Source of the DNA: Pantanalinema sp. GBBB05
Lineage (GTDB): Bacteria; Cyanobacteriota; Cyanobacteriia; Leptolyngbyales; Leptolyngbyaceae
Assembly: GCA_016743235.1 (NCBI GenBank)
Contig: VRZD01000031.1
Coordinates: forward strand, 19,374-83,373
Direction of reading: 5' to 3'
DNA length: 64,000 nucleotides
Of this stretch, positions 19,180 through 28,252 are shown in pieces. Numbering within the stretch: the stretch's first letter is position 1; the number at the start of each line of letters is the position of its first letter. The translations under genes were made by a program, and so were the position numbers. The notes under the pieces are model-generated. The model saw nothing but the letters and a program-made list of their open reading frames with translations, did not search any database and was not told the DNA's origin.

Positions 19180-19596
19180 GCGGTTCCTCCTAGTCAGAGG
19201 AAAAGTTAGGTAGATGTCATTCAGGCAGCATTAAACTTGCCACAATATCAACTCTGATGAAGAGGAAGCATCAACGAATACAATCAGCAAGTTCTCACAA
19301 TTGCTATAACGGTGATCGAGATTAACTTTGCTAATAGAAACGCCGGCGAAAGCACTAAGTAGATCTGACGCGTTAACTGAGGGATGGAGTCCTAAGGCTT
19401 CTCAGTATAGTTAAGAAACTAAACTGAGAAGCCGTATTTAGATTATAGATTTAACTGTTCAGGCTCGTCCAGTGAATATAATTAACTGTTAAGCTTGATT
19501 CAGGATTCATCTTCCCCTAAGATACTGATAAATTTTGATGGCTTCATACATCTAGAGAAATAAGTTGCTCACACTACCTTCTGGGCAGCCAAGCTT
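19180..19596. other. Divergent promoter region of the homogentisate genes
   Basis: It separates hpd (minus) from the Lrp/AsnC gene (plus) and holds both promoters. It contains one large imperfect palindrome (19396-19433) and otherwise no recognisable gene. Confidence 0.7.
19396..19433. promoter_or_regulatory. Large palindrome, candidate Lrp/AsnC operator
   Basis: Arms at 19396-19412 and 19417-19433 match at 16 of 17 pairs around an AAGA centre (left arm begins GGCTTCTCAGT). No transcript ends here, since both flanking genes start and diverge, so a terminator is unlikely. An operator for the neighbouring Lrp/AsnC protein is the simplest reading. Confidence 0.6.
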
Positions 19597-20100
19597 ATGA
19601 TCAAACCAACTGAGCAACTCAAGCGACTAGATCACAAAGATCGATTATTGCTACGACTACTCCAAGCTAATAGTCGGCTCAGTAGTGCGGAATTAGCCCG
19701 TCAACTAAAGCTTTCGCCTCCAGGTTTACAAAAACGCTTAAAACGACTGGAGGAAAATGGCTTTATTGAAGGGTATGTGACGTTGGTGAATCGGGAAGCC
19801 TTAGGGTTAGATTTGCTATGTTTTACTCAGGTGACACTGACCCACGAAAAGCCAGAATGTGTAGGTCAGTTCTGTGAGCAAGTGCAAGGATTACCAGAAG
19901 TGCTGGAGTGCCATCACTTGACGGGGGAATTTGATTATTTGTTAAAGGTGGTTGTAACTAATCCGCAACAGCTTGAACAATTCTTAACGGAGAAGATTAG
20001 AAAGTTGCCTGGAGTTGATAAAGTTCGGACCAGTATTGTGTTGAGTGAAGTGAAAGCATCCACCTCGTTGCCCCTAGATAGCCTGGCTCCAGACCGTTAA
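19597..20100 (+). CDS. Lrp/AsnC-family transcriptional regulator
   Basis: A 167-residue feast/famine regulator. An N-terminal winged helix-turn-helix (residues 10-60, LDHKDRLLLRLLQANSRLSS then LSPPGLQKRLKRLEENGFI) is followed by a RAM ligand-binding domain with VLECHHLTGEFDYLLKV. These proteins bind DNA as octamer-like assemblies and sense amino acids. Placed divergently from hpd-hmgA and directly before the unknown gene and FAH, it is probably the local regulator, with tyrosine, phenylalanine or a pathway acid as possible effector. The effector is inferred from context only. Confidence 0.93.
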   Translation: MIKPTEQLKRLDHKDRLLLRLLQANSRLSSAELARQLKLSPPGLQKRLKRLEENGFIEGYVTLVNREALGLDLLCFTQVTLTHEKPECVGQFCEQVQGLPEVLECHHLTGEFDYLLKVVVTNPQQLEQFLTEKIRKLPGVDKVRTSIVLSEVKASTSLPLDSLAPDR

Positions 20101-20134
20101 CTCACTCAATTCAGCATGGAAGGAGGTGAATCGG

Positions 20135-21037
20135 GTGTTGACATCGCTGAAATCGTTACTGCAATCGATCGTGGACTATGCGGGGCTATTTCCACCTGCC
20201 CAACTAAGCCTCGCGGAAGCCGTGAGCATCTACGATCAGGCGCAAGCCTCCTCACATCGCTGGATGCTCGATCGCTTTGTCATCCCCGCCCCTCGCTTAC
20301 CGGAATTACTAGAGGCTTTAGCAACGCTGGCGGATCGACAATCCTCTTCTCCTTGGTCACTCAGTGTGATTCTTTCCCCTAATTGGGCAGCAGAATTAGT
20401 ACAGCTCCAAACCATCAACAGTTTGGTTGCCGCAACCAGTCCGCCACAGATTGCCATTAAGGCTTGGGAAATTGCTCCACTGCCTCCGACTGAGATTCCC
20501 CAGGTCTGTCAATGTTTACCGCCTGGCATACCAGCGTTTTTTGAAATTCCGTTTCAAGCAGGATTAGAGGTGTATATTGATGCCTTGCGCCAAACGCGGA
20601 CAGCAGCTAAACTCCGCACTGGAGGAATGACTCAGGCAGCATTTCCTGATAGCAGTCAACTCAGCCAACGCATTCTGACCCTAGCAGAGGCACAAATTCC
20701 GTTTAAAGCCACGGCTGGTTTACATCATCCCCTACCCAGTAAATCCCCCTTAACTGATCAAGCCAATAGCCCCATAGCAAACATGCATGGGTTCTTAAAT
20801 GTAGCGTTGCTAGCCGCCTTTGCCAATCAGCAGCAGATTTCAGTTGAAGAGGCGATCGCCCTACTAGAAGTATCGACGATCGAGCAATTTGACTTCACTG
20901 ATACTCAGGTCACCTGGCACGATCGTGCCCTGACGGTAACCGAAATGATGCATACTCGCCAACAGTTTTTTCACTCTTTCGGATCCTGTTCGTTCCAAGA
21001 TCCACTCACTGATCTTCACACTCTGGGGCTATTATGA
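20135..21037 (+). CDS. Conserved-looking protein of unknown function in the FAH operon
   Basis: About 300 residues. An open frame exists from GTG 20126, but AGGAGG occupies 20121-20126, so the start must be later; GTG 20135 (or TTG 20138) has proper spacing. No family is recognised. Notable blocks are KLRTGGMTQAAFP, FKATAGLHHPLP and MHGFLNVALLAA, with Lys, Arg and His residues suited to binding an acid or phosphate in an alpha/beta barrel. No signal peptide. It overlaps the FAH start by ATGA, so the two are translationally coupled. Given the missing maleylacetoacetate isomerase, it is a candidate for that step; this is speculation. Confidence 0.75.
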   Translation: MLTSLKSLLQSIVDYAGLFPPAQLSLAEAVSIYDQAQASSHRWMLDRFVIPAPRLPELLEALATLADRQSSSPWSLSVILSPNWAAELVQLQTINSLVAATSPPQIAIKAWEIAPLPPTEIPQVCQCLPPGIPAFFEIPFQAGLEVYIDALRQTRTAAKLRTGGMTQAAFPDSSQLSQRILTLAEAQIPFKATAGLHHPLPSKSPLTDQANSPIANMHGFLNVALLAAFANQQQISVEEAIALLEVSTIEQFDFTDTQVTWHDRALTVTEMMHTRQQFFHSFGSCSFQDPLTDLHTLGLL

Positions 21038-22341
21038 TCTGCACCGTTGATGCAACCCACGATCCAAATTTACGCAGTTGGGTAGAATCTGCCAATCAAG
21101 CCGGAAGTGATTTTCCCATTCAAAATTTACCCTTTGGGGTATTCCGCCGTCAGCATCAAGTAGATCCGCCTCGAATTGGCGTCGCGATCGGTGATCAAAT
21201 TCTTGACTTAGCTGCCTGTAGCCAATTAGGACTATTACAGGAATTACCCGATTCGGTTCAAATGGCGTGTACAGCTTCTAATTTGAATCCATTGATGGCA
21301 CTGGGACGAATGGCTTCATCGGCATTGCGTCACCATTTAAGCCAGTTCCTAAGCGCAGCACAACCTCCACCTGCTACTGATGACATTCTTGTGCCTATGA
21401 CGATGGCTGAGTTGCTGCTACCTGCCACGATCGGGGACTACACTGATTTCTATGCCTCGATCTTCCATGCTACTAATGTTGGCAAACTCTTTCGCCCCGA
21501 TCAGCCGTTGTTACCCAATTACAAGTATGTGCCGATCGCTTATCACGGACGGGCATCGTCGATCGTGTCCAGTGGCACACCCATTCATCGTCCTATTGGT
21601 CAACGTAAAGCTCCAAATGAGACAGTACCCACCTTGGCTCCCTGTCAGATGCTGGATTATGAGTTAGAAGTAGGATGTTTTGTGGGCAAGGGCAACACTT
21701 TGGGAGAGGCAATCTCGATTGAGCAGGCAGAAGAGCATGTGTTTGGTCTATGTTTGGTCAATGACTGGTCAGCCCGCGATATTCAAGCCTGGGAATATCA
21801 ACCATTAGGACCCTTTCTAGCCAAGAGCTTTGCCACCAGTATTTCTCCCTGGATTATCACGCTAGAAGCACTCGCCCCTTTTCGTGGTCAGGCATTCTCA
21901 CGATCGGCGGACGATCCTCAGCCCCTACCTTATCTCAACTCAGCTACGAATCAACAGCAGGGAGGAATTAACCTTAGGCTAGAAGTGTGGTTGACATCGG
22001 CTCAAATGCGTCAGCAGAATCTACCACCTGTACGCCTAAGCTCCAGTTCATTTCAGCAAATGTATTGGACAGTCGCCCAAATGCTGACTCACCATACAAG
22101 TAATGGTTGTAATCTCCGCCCCGGAGATCTAATCGCTAGTGGGACTGTATCTGGGGAGTTAGCTGGTACAGAGGGCTGTCTGCTGGAATCCACTCAACGA
22201 GGCAGTAAACCGCTCACGCTACCCACGGGAGAAACGCGAGCCTTTCTGCTGGCTGGAGATGAAGTAACGCTACGAGGATACTGTGAACAGGCAGAATACA
22301 CCAGAATTGGTTTAGGAGAGTGTCGGGGTATTGTCAGTTAA
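21034..22341 (+). CDS. fahA: Fumarylacetoacetase
   Basis: A 435-residue FAH that hydrolyses fumarylacetoacetate to fumarate and acetoacetate, the last homogentisate-pathway step. It carries the N-terminal FAH domain and the catalytic domain. Signature stretches are TIGDYTDFYASIFHATNVG, YHGRASSIVSSGTP, the metal-binding DYELEVGCFVG, and NDWSARDIQAWEYQPLGPF. Length matches bacterial and animal FAH. The ATG overlaps the preceding gene's stop by 4 bp. It converges on the sugar ABC genes, 73 bp away. Confidence 0.96.
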   Translation: MICTVDATHDPNLRSWVESANQAGSDFPIQNLPFGVFRRQHQVDPPRIGVAIGDQILDLAACSQLGLLQELPDSVQMACTASNLNPLMALGRMASSALRHHLSQFLSAAQPPPATDDILVPMTMAELLLPATIGDYTDFYASIFHATNVGKLFRPDQPLLPNYKYVPIAYHGRASSIVSSGTPIHRPIGQRKAPNETVPTLAPCQMLDYELEVGCFVGKGNTLGEAISIEQAEEHVFGLCLVNDWSARDIQAWEYQPLGPFLAKSFATSISPWIITLEALAPFRGQAFSRSADDPQPLPYLNSATNQQQGGINLRLEVWLTSAQMRQQNLPPVRLSSSSFQQMYWTVAQMLTHHTSNGCNLRPGDLIASGTVSGELAGTEGCLLESTQRGSKPLTLPTGETRAFLLAGDEVTLRGYCEQAEYTRIGLGECRGIVS

Positions 22342-22414
22342 TTAGGCTGAATCGCCCTCACTTACATACCCCATCTGTGATCATTGTAATAATCGCCTGC
22401 TACCTGAGCCGCTA

Positions 22415-23416
22415 TTAACGACTACCACGACGACGCAGTCGATCGATAGTGACGGCAACAATAATCACTAGTCCCTTCACGACTAATTGCCAGAAGTAAG
22501 ACATATTCAACAGCGTTAAGCCATTGTTCAACACGGCAATGATTAATGCGCCGAGTAACGTTCCCGGAATAGTACCAATTCCACCTGTAAAGCTGGTTCC
22601 ACCCAAGATGACGGCTGCGATCGCATCTAGCTCATAACCATTCCCCAATAAGCCTGTGGCGCTATAGAGCCGACTGGAACTCATGACGCCAGCTAAGCCT
22701 GCGAGCAATCCACTCACCCCATAGACAAACAGCAAGACACGATTGACTTTAATTCCGGTTAATCGGGCTGCCCGTTGATTGCCACCTACCGCATAAATTT
22801 GGACACCTAACACGGTTTGCCTGAGAATAAACCAACTCGCCAATACGGTTAACAAGGCAATCACGACTAGCCAGGGAAAGGGTCCTAAGTAGTTGTTGCC
22901 AATCCAGGCAAAGTTAAGGTTGCGGTTTAACACAGTTGTGCCATTCGCCACAAGATAGGCAACGCCCCGTAATGCGGTCAAACCACCTAACGTCACAATA
23001 AACGGTGGTAAGTCGAGAAACGCAATCAGCGCACCATTGACTAAACCAATCAGCAATCCGGTTAACAAAGCCGCCGGAATGGCTGCCCAGCTTAAGGCAG
23101 GGAGCAGCGACACCAGAACCCCGACAACTGCTGACACGCCTAAAATGGAGCCAACCGACAAGTCAATGCCGCCAGTCAAGATCACGAAGGTCATGCCTGT
23201 AGCCAGCACAATATTGATCGAAGCCTGCCGCAAGATATTGACAATGTTCCCAGCGGTGGGAAAGGTAGGAGTCAGCACTGAAAACAGAATGCAGATCAGG
23301 ATCAAAATTGGCAAAATTCCGGCAACCTGAAGCCAATTTCTGGAAGCTTTTCGTCGCTGACCTGGGGACCGATCGCCCGAATCATCTTTCAGGGGACGCA
23401 ATTCAGTTTGACTCAT
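22415..23416 (-). CDS. Ribose-type sugar ABC transporter, permease
   Basis: A 333-residue inner-membrane permease of the RbsC/BPD_transp_2 family with about ten hydrophobic segments. Motifs include GMTFVILTGGIDLSVGS and the conserved GGTSFTGGIGTIPGTLLGA loop. Its start overlaps the ATPase stop by 4 bp, so the three genes at 22415-25990 form one operon (binding protein, ATPase, permease). It should form the channel for the sugar imported by this system. The sugar is not readable from sequence; ribose, another pentose and autoinducer-2 are all handled by related systems. Confidence 0.94.
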   Translation of the reverse strand: MSQTELRPLKDDSGDRSPGQRRKASRNWLQVAGILPILILICILFSVLTPTFPTAGNIVNILRQASINIVLATGMTFVILTGGIDLSVGSILGVSAVVGVLVSLLPALSWAAIPAALLTGLLIGLVNGALIAFLDLPPFIVTLGGLTALRGVAYLVANGTTVLNRNLNFAWIGNNYLGPFPWLVVIALLTVLASWFILRQTVLGVQIYAVGGNQRAARLTGIKVNRVLLFVYGVSGLLAGLAGVMSSSRLYSATGLLGNGYELDAIAAVILGGTSFTGGIGTIPGTLLGALIIAVLNNGLTLLNMSYFWQLVVKGLVIIVAVTIDRLRRRGSR

Positions 23417-24966
23417 GATGCGGCGACCTCCGATGCGCCCGTAGCATACGCCATAATAGTTTCTTGAGTAATTTCTGTACCTGTGGAACCACCTAATTCA
23501 CCGACTAACTGCCCTTCCCGCATGACGAGAACGCGATCGCTCAATCCAACCACTTCTGGCAATTCGCTAGACACCATGAGAATAGCAACGCCTTGTTTTG
23601 CCAAATCGCTAATGATGCGATAGATTTCACTTTTAGCGCCAATATCGACACCACGCGTCGGTTCATCCAGCAACAGCACTCTCGGCTTAATTGCCAGCCA
23701 CCTGGCTAACAGTAGCTTCTGTTGATTGCCGCCCGACAAATCCATCGCCCGAATTTCCAGATTGGCCAGCCGAATGTTGAAATCTTCCACGGCATCGCTG
23801 GCAATTTTACCGAGCGATCGCCAGTTTAGGATTCCTACTTTTGCATCTTCTTTCAGCGTATTCAGGACAATATTCTTACCCGAAGTCATCTCCAAAAATA
23901 AACCTTGATCTTTACGGTCTTCGGGCACGTAACCAATCCCTGCCGCGATCGCATCTCCTGGCGAGTGAATCTCTATCTTTTTGCCATGCAGCCACACTTC
24001 TCCACTGGTTTTGGCATCTGCTCCAAAAATTAACCGAGAGAGTTCAGTGCGTCCTGCCCCGACTAAACCGGCTAGTCCAACAATCTCGCCCGCATGTAAA
24101 ACCAGATTAGTGGGTTGCACCTTGCGACCGTCGCTGAGATGCCGAACTTCCAGGACTACATCACCCACGCTAGTCTGCCGCTGATGTTCATAAAAATCCT
24201 GCATCGGGCGACCCACCATCATTTGCACCAACCGTTCGGGTGAAATTTCCTCGCGCAATAAGCTGCCAATATACTGACCATCTCGCAATACACTGACGCG
24301 GTTTGCCAAGGCATATACCTCCTCCATCCGGTGGCTAATGTAGATAATGGCAATACCATCGCGCCGCAATTTATGGATCACTTCAAACAGGCGCTCAGTC
24401 TCACGATCGCTCAGAGCTGCTGTTGGTTCATCCATCACCAGAATCCGACTGTTGTCTTTTAGAGCACGGGCAATTTCCACCAATTGCTGTTCTGCGATCG
24501 ATAAGCTAGAGACCAGATCATCCGGCGCAAAACTAGCCCCTAAACTGTGCAATACCTGTTCAGCCTCTCGCCGCATACCCTCGCGATCGAGCAATTGCCC
24601 TCGGCGTAACTCGCTGCCCATAAACATGTTTTCAGCCACAGTTAAATTGGGCGCAACATTCAATTCTTGATAAATTAAATTGATTCCTGCCCGTCGTGCT
24701 GTGCCTGGATCCGTAATTTTAAGCCGCTCTCCGTTGATGTAAATTTCGCCGTCATCCGCGATGTAGGCTCCCGCCAGGATTTTCATCAAGGTGCTTTTAC
24801 CAGCACCATTTTCTCCCATCAGAGCATGAACTTCGCCTGGATAAATTGTCAGGTTTACTCCCTGAAGGGCCGGAACCCCGTGAAACCGCTTGGTGATACC
24901 GCGCATCTCTAGTACGGGAGTTAAACTGGATGCTGGTGCAGATGAGGGTTGGATGTCAGTGGTCAT
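23413..24966 (-). CDS. Ribose-type sugar ABC transporter, twin-domain ATPase
   Basis: RbsA-type ATPase with two nucleotide-binding domains, about 517 residues. The start is ATG 24966, which has AAGGAG 7 nt upstream; the longer frame to 25011 would overlap the binding-protein gene. Domain 1 has Walker A GENGAGKST and Walker B ILVMDEPTAAL but a degenerate signature (LSIAEQQ). Domain 2 has LSGGNQQK and VLLLDEPTRGVD, with a non-canonical P-loop (GLVGAGRTEL). This asymmetry is normal for RbsA, MglA and XylG proteins. It energises import through the downstream permease. Confidence 0.95.
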   Translation of the reverse strand: MTTDIQPSSAPASSLTPVLEMRGITKRFHGVPALQGVNLTIYPGEVHALMGENGAGKSTLMKILAGAYIADDGEIYINGERLKITDPGTARRAGINLIYQELNVAPNLTVAENMFMGSELRRGQLLDREGMRREAEQVLHSLGASFAPDDLVSSLSIAEQQLVEIARALKDNSRILVMDEPTAALSDRETERLFEVIHKLRRDGIAIIYISHRMEEVYALANRVSVLRDGQYIGSLLREEISPERLVQMMVGRPMQDFYEHQRQTSVGDVVLEVRHLSDGRKVQPTNLVLHAGEIVGLAGLVGAGRTELSRLIFGADAKTSGEVWLHGKKIEIHSPGDAIAAGIGYVPEDRKDQGLFLEMTSGKNIVLNTLKEDAKVGILNWRSLGKIASDAVEDFNIRLANLEIRAMDLSGGNQQKLLLARWLAIKPRVLLLDEPTRGVDIGAKSEIYRIISDLAKQGVAILMVSSELPEVVGLSDRVLVMREGQLVGELGGSTGTEITQETIMAYATGASEVAAS

Positions 24967-24976
24967 CGGTAACTCC

Positions 24977-25990
24977 TTACTGCCAGCCTTTGTATTGGCT
25001 GACATTCTCACGGGTGATTAGCTTGACAGGAATCAGAATATTGGGATTAGCAGGACGTTTGCCATATAAGATGTCATTGCCCACTTGAACTGCTTTGCGC
25101 GTCATCCCCAACGGGTCTTGAGCGGCAGTGGCGACCAACAAACTACTGGGGTCGGCGATCGCTTGGGTTGCTTCTGGGGCTCCATCCACACCGACAATGA
25201 AAAATTCGCTGCGTTTGGCTTGTCTGGCTGCAAGTTCTGCGCCTACAGCACAAGGATCATTGATGGCAAACACCGCATCCACTTGGGGAAAGGAAGTGAG
25301 CAGATCGCTCATAACCCGCAAGCCACCATCTCGACTGCCTTCAGCATTCTGGTCTTTCGAAAGAATCTTAATATCAGGATATTTCGCTAGTACCTGTTCA
25401 CAGCCCTGAACCCGCTCAATCACCGAAATCACGGGAGGACCATTAACAATCACAATATTGCCCTTACCCTTCAGCCGATCGGCAATGTACTGACAACTGA
25501 CTTGCCCAGCTTGAACATTATTTGAGGTAATTGTGGCATCGACATCGCCGCCAGCCCCTGTATCAACAGCAATCACCACACTCCCAGCCTGTTTTGCTTT
25601 GGCAACAGCGGGTTCAATGCCTTTACTGTCTGCTGCATTTAAAATAATCACATCCGTGTCGGATGCTACAAAATTTTCAATCTGATTAAATTGTTGGTTC
25701 AAATCATACCCACTGGAAACCAACGTAACTCGGGTATCGGGTCCCCCAATTTTTTTAGCTTCAATCTCTGCGCCCCGACCCATTAACACAAAAAATGGGT
25801 TGCTGAGATCACCAACCGTTACAGCAACCGATTTAAGTTTGGCATTTGGATTTGAGTTATTTTGAACGATCGATTCACCCGTTGAGGAGTTAGGTGAACA
25901 AGCCGCCAGGATACTACTAAAGACACTGAAAATACCGATCGCAATTCCCCTTTGAATCAGGGTCTGAATATTGATTTTTGCCATGCCCAT
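24977..25990 (-). CDS. Ribose-type sugar ABC transporter, periplasmic binding protein
   Basis: A 337-residue Peripla_BP_4 (RbsB-like) protein. The N-terminus has a lipoprotein signal: hydrophobic FSVFSSILAAC ending in a lipobox Cys. Family motifs include the NPFFVLMGRGAE start of lobe 1, NAADSKGIEPAV, and FAINDPCAVGAELAARQA. It captures sugar and delivers it to the ABC permease. First gene of the operon, with over 400 bp upstream that holds two matching palindromes. Ligand identity is unknown. Confidence 0.94.
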   Translation of the reverse strand: MGMAKINIQTLIQRGIAIGIFSVFSSILAACSPNSSTGESIVQNNSNPNAKLKSVAVTVGDLSNPFFVLMGRGAEIEAKKIGGPDTRVTLVSSGYDLNQQFNQIENFVASDTDVIILNAADSKGIEPAVAKAKQAGSVVIAVDTGAGGDVDATITSNNVQAGQVSCQYIADRLKGKGNIVIVNGPPVISVIERVQGCEQVLAKYPDIKILSKDQNAEGSRDGGLRVMSDLLTSFPQVDAVFAINDPCAVGAELAARQAKRSEFFIVGVDGAPEATQAIADPSSLLVATAAQDPLGMTRKAVQVGNDILYGKRPANPNILIPVKLITRENVSQYKGWQ

Positions 25991-26033
25991 CTATTTCTAC
26001 TAACTCCTTAAACTTAAGAGTCACCAGAATCAA

Positions 26034-26045
26034 GATTTGCAAATC
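26034..26045. promoter_or_regulatory. Palindrome GATTTGCAAATC, site 1
   Basis: A perfect 12-bp palindrome 44 nt upstream of the binding-protein start. A second copy lies 152 bp away. Paired sites fit a looping LacI/ROK-type sugar repressor, but no such gene is in the window. Confidence 0.45.
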
Positions 26046-26185
26046 AAATCCATCTAGAATTGCATACAATAGTTACAAAACTCATCCAGCAACTAGTCAT
26101 GCAATTTTAGTTGCAATTCTTTACGAATGCAGTTTTTCAATATAGATTGTCTCTAAGCGACAGTGTAAAAGGCGTTAGGAGAACA

Positions 26186-26197
26186 AATTTGCAAATC
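26186..26197. promoter_or_regulatory. Palindrome AATTTGCAAATC, site 2
   Basis: It shares the ATTTGCAAATCAA core with site 1. The outer base pair is lost, leaving a perfect 10-bp palindrome. Presumed partner operator. Confidence 0.4.
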
Positions 26198-26413
26198 AAC
26201 ATCTGAATTGGTTATTAGTCTACCAAAAAACTAATCACCCCTCTCTCTATCTTATGGCTGAGTATCCCTGAATTCTCCTAATATTTTTGTTTTTGAATAT
26301 ATATTTTTGTTGCTCATTGTAAGAGACTCTTAAGAAGTAATCGGAATATCAAAAACTTAGCTATATAAATTTTGTAGCTGTTATAGCGGTACAGCGGGAA
26401 TGATTGCAATGAG

Positions 26414-27895
26414 TTAAGAAGAGTGGCGACATTCAGCAAATGCCTGTCTTTCTGCTTCACTAATGCGACCAGCCTGATAAAGGGTTTCGGTAACTTCCGA
26501 AATGGTGAGCACCGAGTGAGGATGATAGCCCTGCGATCGCAAGCGGCTTTTCACATCCTGTTCGTGATCTAAAAACACTACAATATCCTGGACATGTAGT
26601 CCTACAGATTTCAGCTTAGCGGCTCCTTCCATAGCACTGTTGCCACTAATTAAAATATCATCCACCACTACGACTGTTTCACCCGGTTCAAAGTTGCCTT
26701 CAACTAAGCGACGGGTGCCATGAGCCTTAACTTCTTTTCGAGGAAAAATCATGGGGCGATTCAGTTGGAGGGCTAATCCGGTGGCGGTTGGTAAAGACCC
26801 ATAGGGAATTCCGGCAATGCGATCGAAGCTCAAGTTTTTCAGAATTTCTGCATAGGCACTCAAAACTTGTTGAAACAATTGTGGGTTAGAAATGATTTTG
26901 CGTAGATCAATGTAGTAGGGAAAAACAGCTCCAGAAGCTTGTACAAAGTTACCAAACATAATGCAGCCAACATCATAAAGTTGCAAAATCAAATCCAAAT
27001 GTGGATGCTGATTTAATGTACAAACGTTGGAAACCCAGATATCGCAGCTTGCAGGTTCTTGGACACGCTGAATCCTAATTTGATTGACCTGCTCCCGCAG
27101 CGATCGTACCTGAGTTGCCAAATTCTCTCGACTCAGCCAATCTTGCGGAATGGGTAATAATAACCCTGCTCCAGCCGAATTCAACCCGGTTGCCAAAATT
27201 TGAGGCAGGTCAACGGCTTCCTGCCAGATGCTGCGCACCAGGATCAGACGTTCCGGAGCAATTTCTCTTACTCGTGCGAGGACATCCGGTGTAGTTGTAC
27301 CAATTTCTAATCCCAACTGCTCCGTTGTCCCCCAGGTTTTGGCTTCCTGAATCATTTGCAGATAAAAAGGGGATGCAACCGTTGGATAGTCCTGCAATTT
27401 GGCAGCCGATGGATTAGAGGTACACCCCAGCACAAATACAGCCCTACCGGGATACATCAAGAATGGAGCAACCAAATCTTGTCCTGGATAAGCACTGAGC
27501 GTGATGGCATCAACCTGCCACTGCGTAAAGACGGTTTGCGCCATCAGCGTACTAGTATTTAAGTCGCTGTGCTTGGCATCTAAAATAACTGGAATGTGGG
27601 AGGGAATCATGCTGAGCAGATCTTGTAACAAGTCCATGCCTGCACTGCCCAACGCTTGGTAAAAGCCCAGGGTCGGTTTATAAGCACAAACCAAGTCACT
27701 TGTTTGAGCCACAATCCACTGCAACCAATCCCGTAGCCCTCGCATCAGTACATCTCGATCGCAGCCACTTTGTGCCGGAGAATCACTGCTAGTACTATAT
27801 CGAGGCGGTAGTAGTTCTGGATTTGGGTCAAGTCCAACTACCAGTAGACTAGAGTTGCGACTAACTGCTGCCGCTAATTGATCAAAAAAGTACAT
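26414..27895 (-). CDS. pyrFE: Orotidine-5'-phosphate decarboxylase fused to orotate phosphoribosyltransferase
   Basis: A 493-residue bifunctional enzyme for the last two steps of UMP synthesis. Residues 1-280 are OMP decarboxylase, with catalytic Lys and Asp in ILDAKHSDLNTS. Residues 300-490 are orotate phosphoribosyltransferase, with the PRPP motif VVVVDDILISGNSA and RKEVKAHGTRR. The order, decarboxylase first, is opposite to animal UMP synthase and is known from cyanobacteria. Orotate to OMP to UMP can thus be channelled in one chain. The gene stands alone. Confidence 0.95.
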   Translation of the reverse strand: MYFFDQLAAAVSRNSSLLVVGLDPNPELLPPRYSTSSDSPAQSGCDRDVLMRGLRDWLQWIVAQTSDLVCAYKPTLGFYQALGSAGMDLLQDLLSMIPSHIPVILDAKHSDLNTSTLMAQTVFTQWQVDAITLSAYPGQDLVAPFLMYPGRAVFVLGCTSNPSAAKLQDYPTVASPFYLQMIQEAKTWGTTEQLGLEIGTTTPDVLARVREIAPERLILVRSIWQEAVDLPQILATGLNSAGAGLLLPIPQDWLSRENLATQVRSLREQVNQIRIQRVQEPASCDIWVSNVCTLNQHPHLDLILQLYDVGCIMFGNFVQASGAVFPYYIDLRKIISNPQLFQQVLSAYAEILKNLSFDRIAGIPYGSLPTATGLALQLNRPMIFPRKEVKAHGTRRLVEGNFEPGETVVVVDDILISGNSAMEGAAKLKSVGLHVQDIVVFLDHEQDVKSRLRSQGYHPHSVLTISEVTETLYQAGRISEAERQAFAECRHSS

Positions 27896-28252
27896 TGCTT
27901 CAACCTGTGAGCAACCTCTTCACATTACACCGAGAGGCTCAGGAGAGCGCAAATTCTTTTAGCCAGGGATAAGGTTGGACTGGAAGTCCGAGAGTCAGCC
28001 TGACCTTAAGCCTATTTCTCGGGGATGCCATTAGGATAACCAGCACCACTCCGGTAGAGAATCAGGTGAACTAATTACTACGGTAGATCGCGCGATCGTA
28101 AGCAGGTCCCTTCCTTTAGTCAGACGCAAAGCCGCAGGGCAATTTCTAACCTGGAAGATGGCTATCCCAGCTTGCTGGAAATCATGAGTGACTCATCGTC
28201 ATTCAACCAGAATTGGCTACGGCAAACGTTATGTACAGGAGATTGAAAGGGA
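27896..28252. other. Divergent intergenic region pyrFE / SDR
   Basis: A 357-bp region containing promoters for both directions. No ORF or RNA gene was recognised. A 13-bp palindrome at 28184-28196 is listed separately. Confidence 0.5.
28184..28196. promoter_or_regulatory. Palindrome ATGAGT-G-ACTCAT
   Basis: Perfect 6-bp arms with a one-base centre, 56 nt before the SDR start, a typical operator position. The cognate regulator is unknown. Confidence 0.35.

Larger units (their letters stand above)
25991..26413. other. Upstream region of the sugar ABC operon
   Basis: AT-rich 423-bp region without a gene, between the binding-protein start and the PyrF-PyrE stop. It contains two copies of the palindrome ATTTGCAAAT (listed separately). 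A weak GCTGT/ACAGC hairpin near 26377-26395 could help end pyrF-pyrE transcription. Confidence 0.6.
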
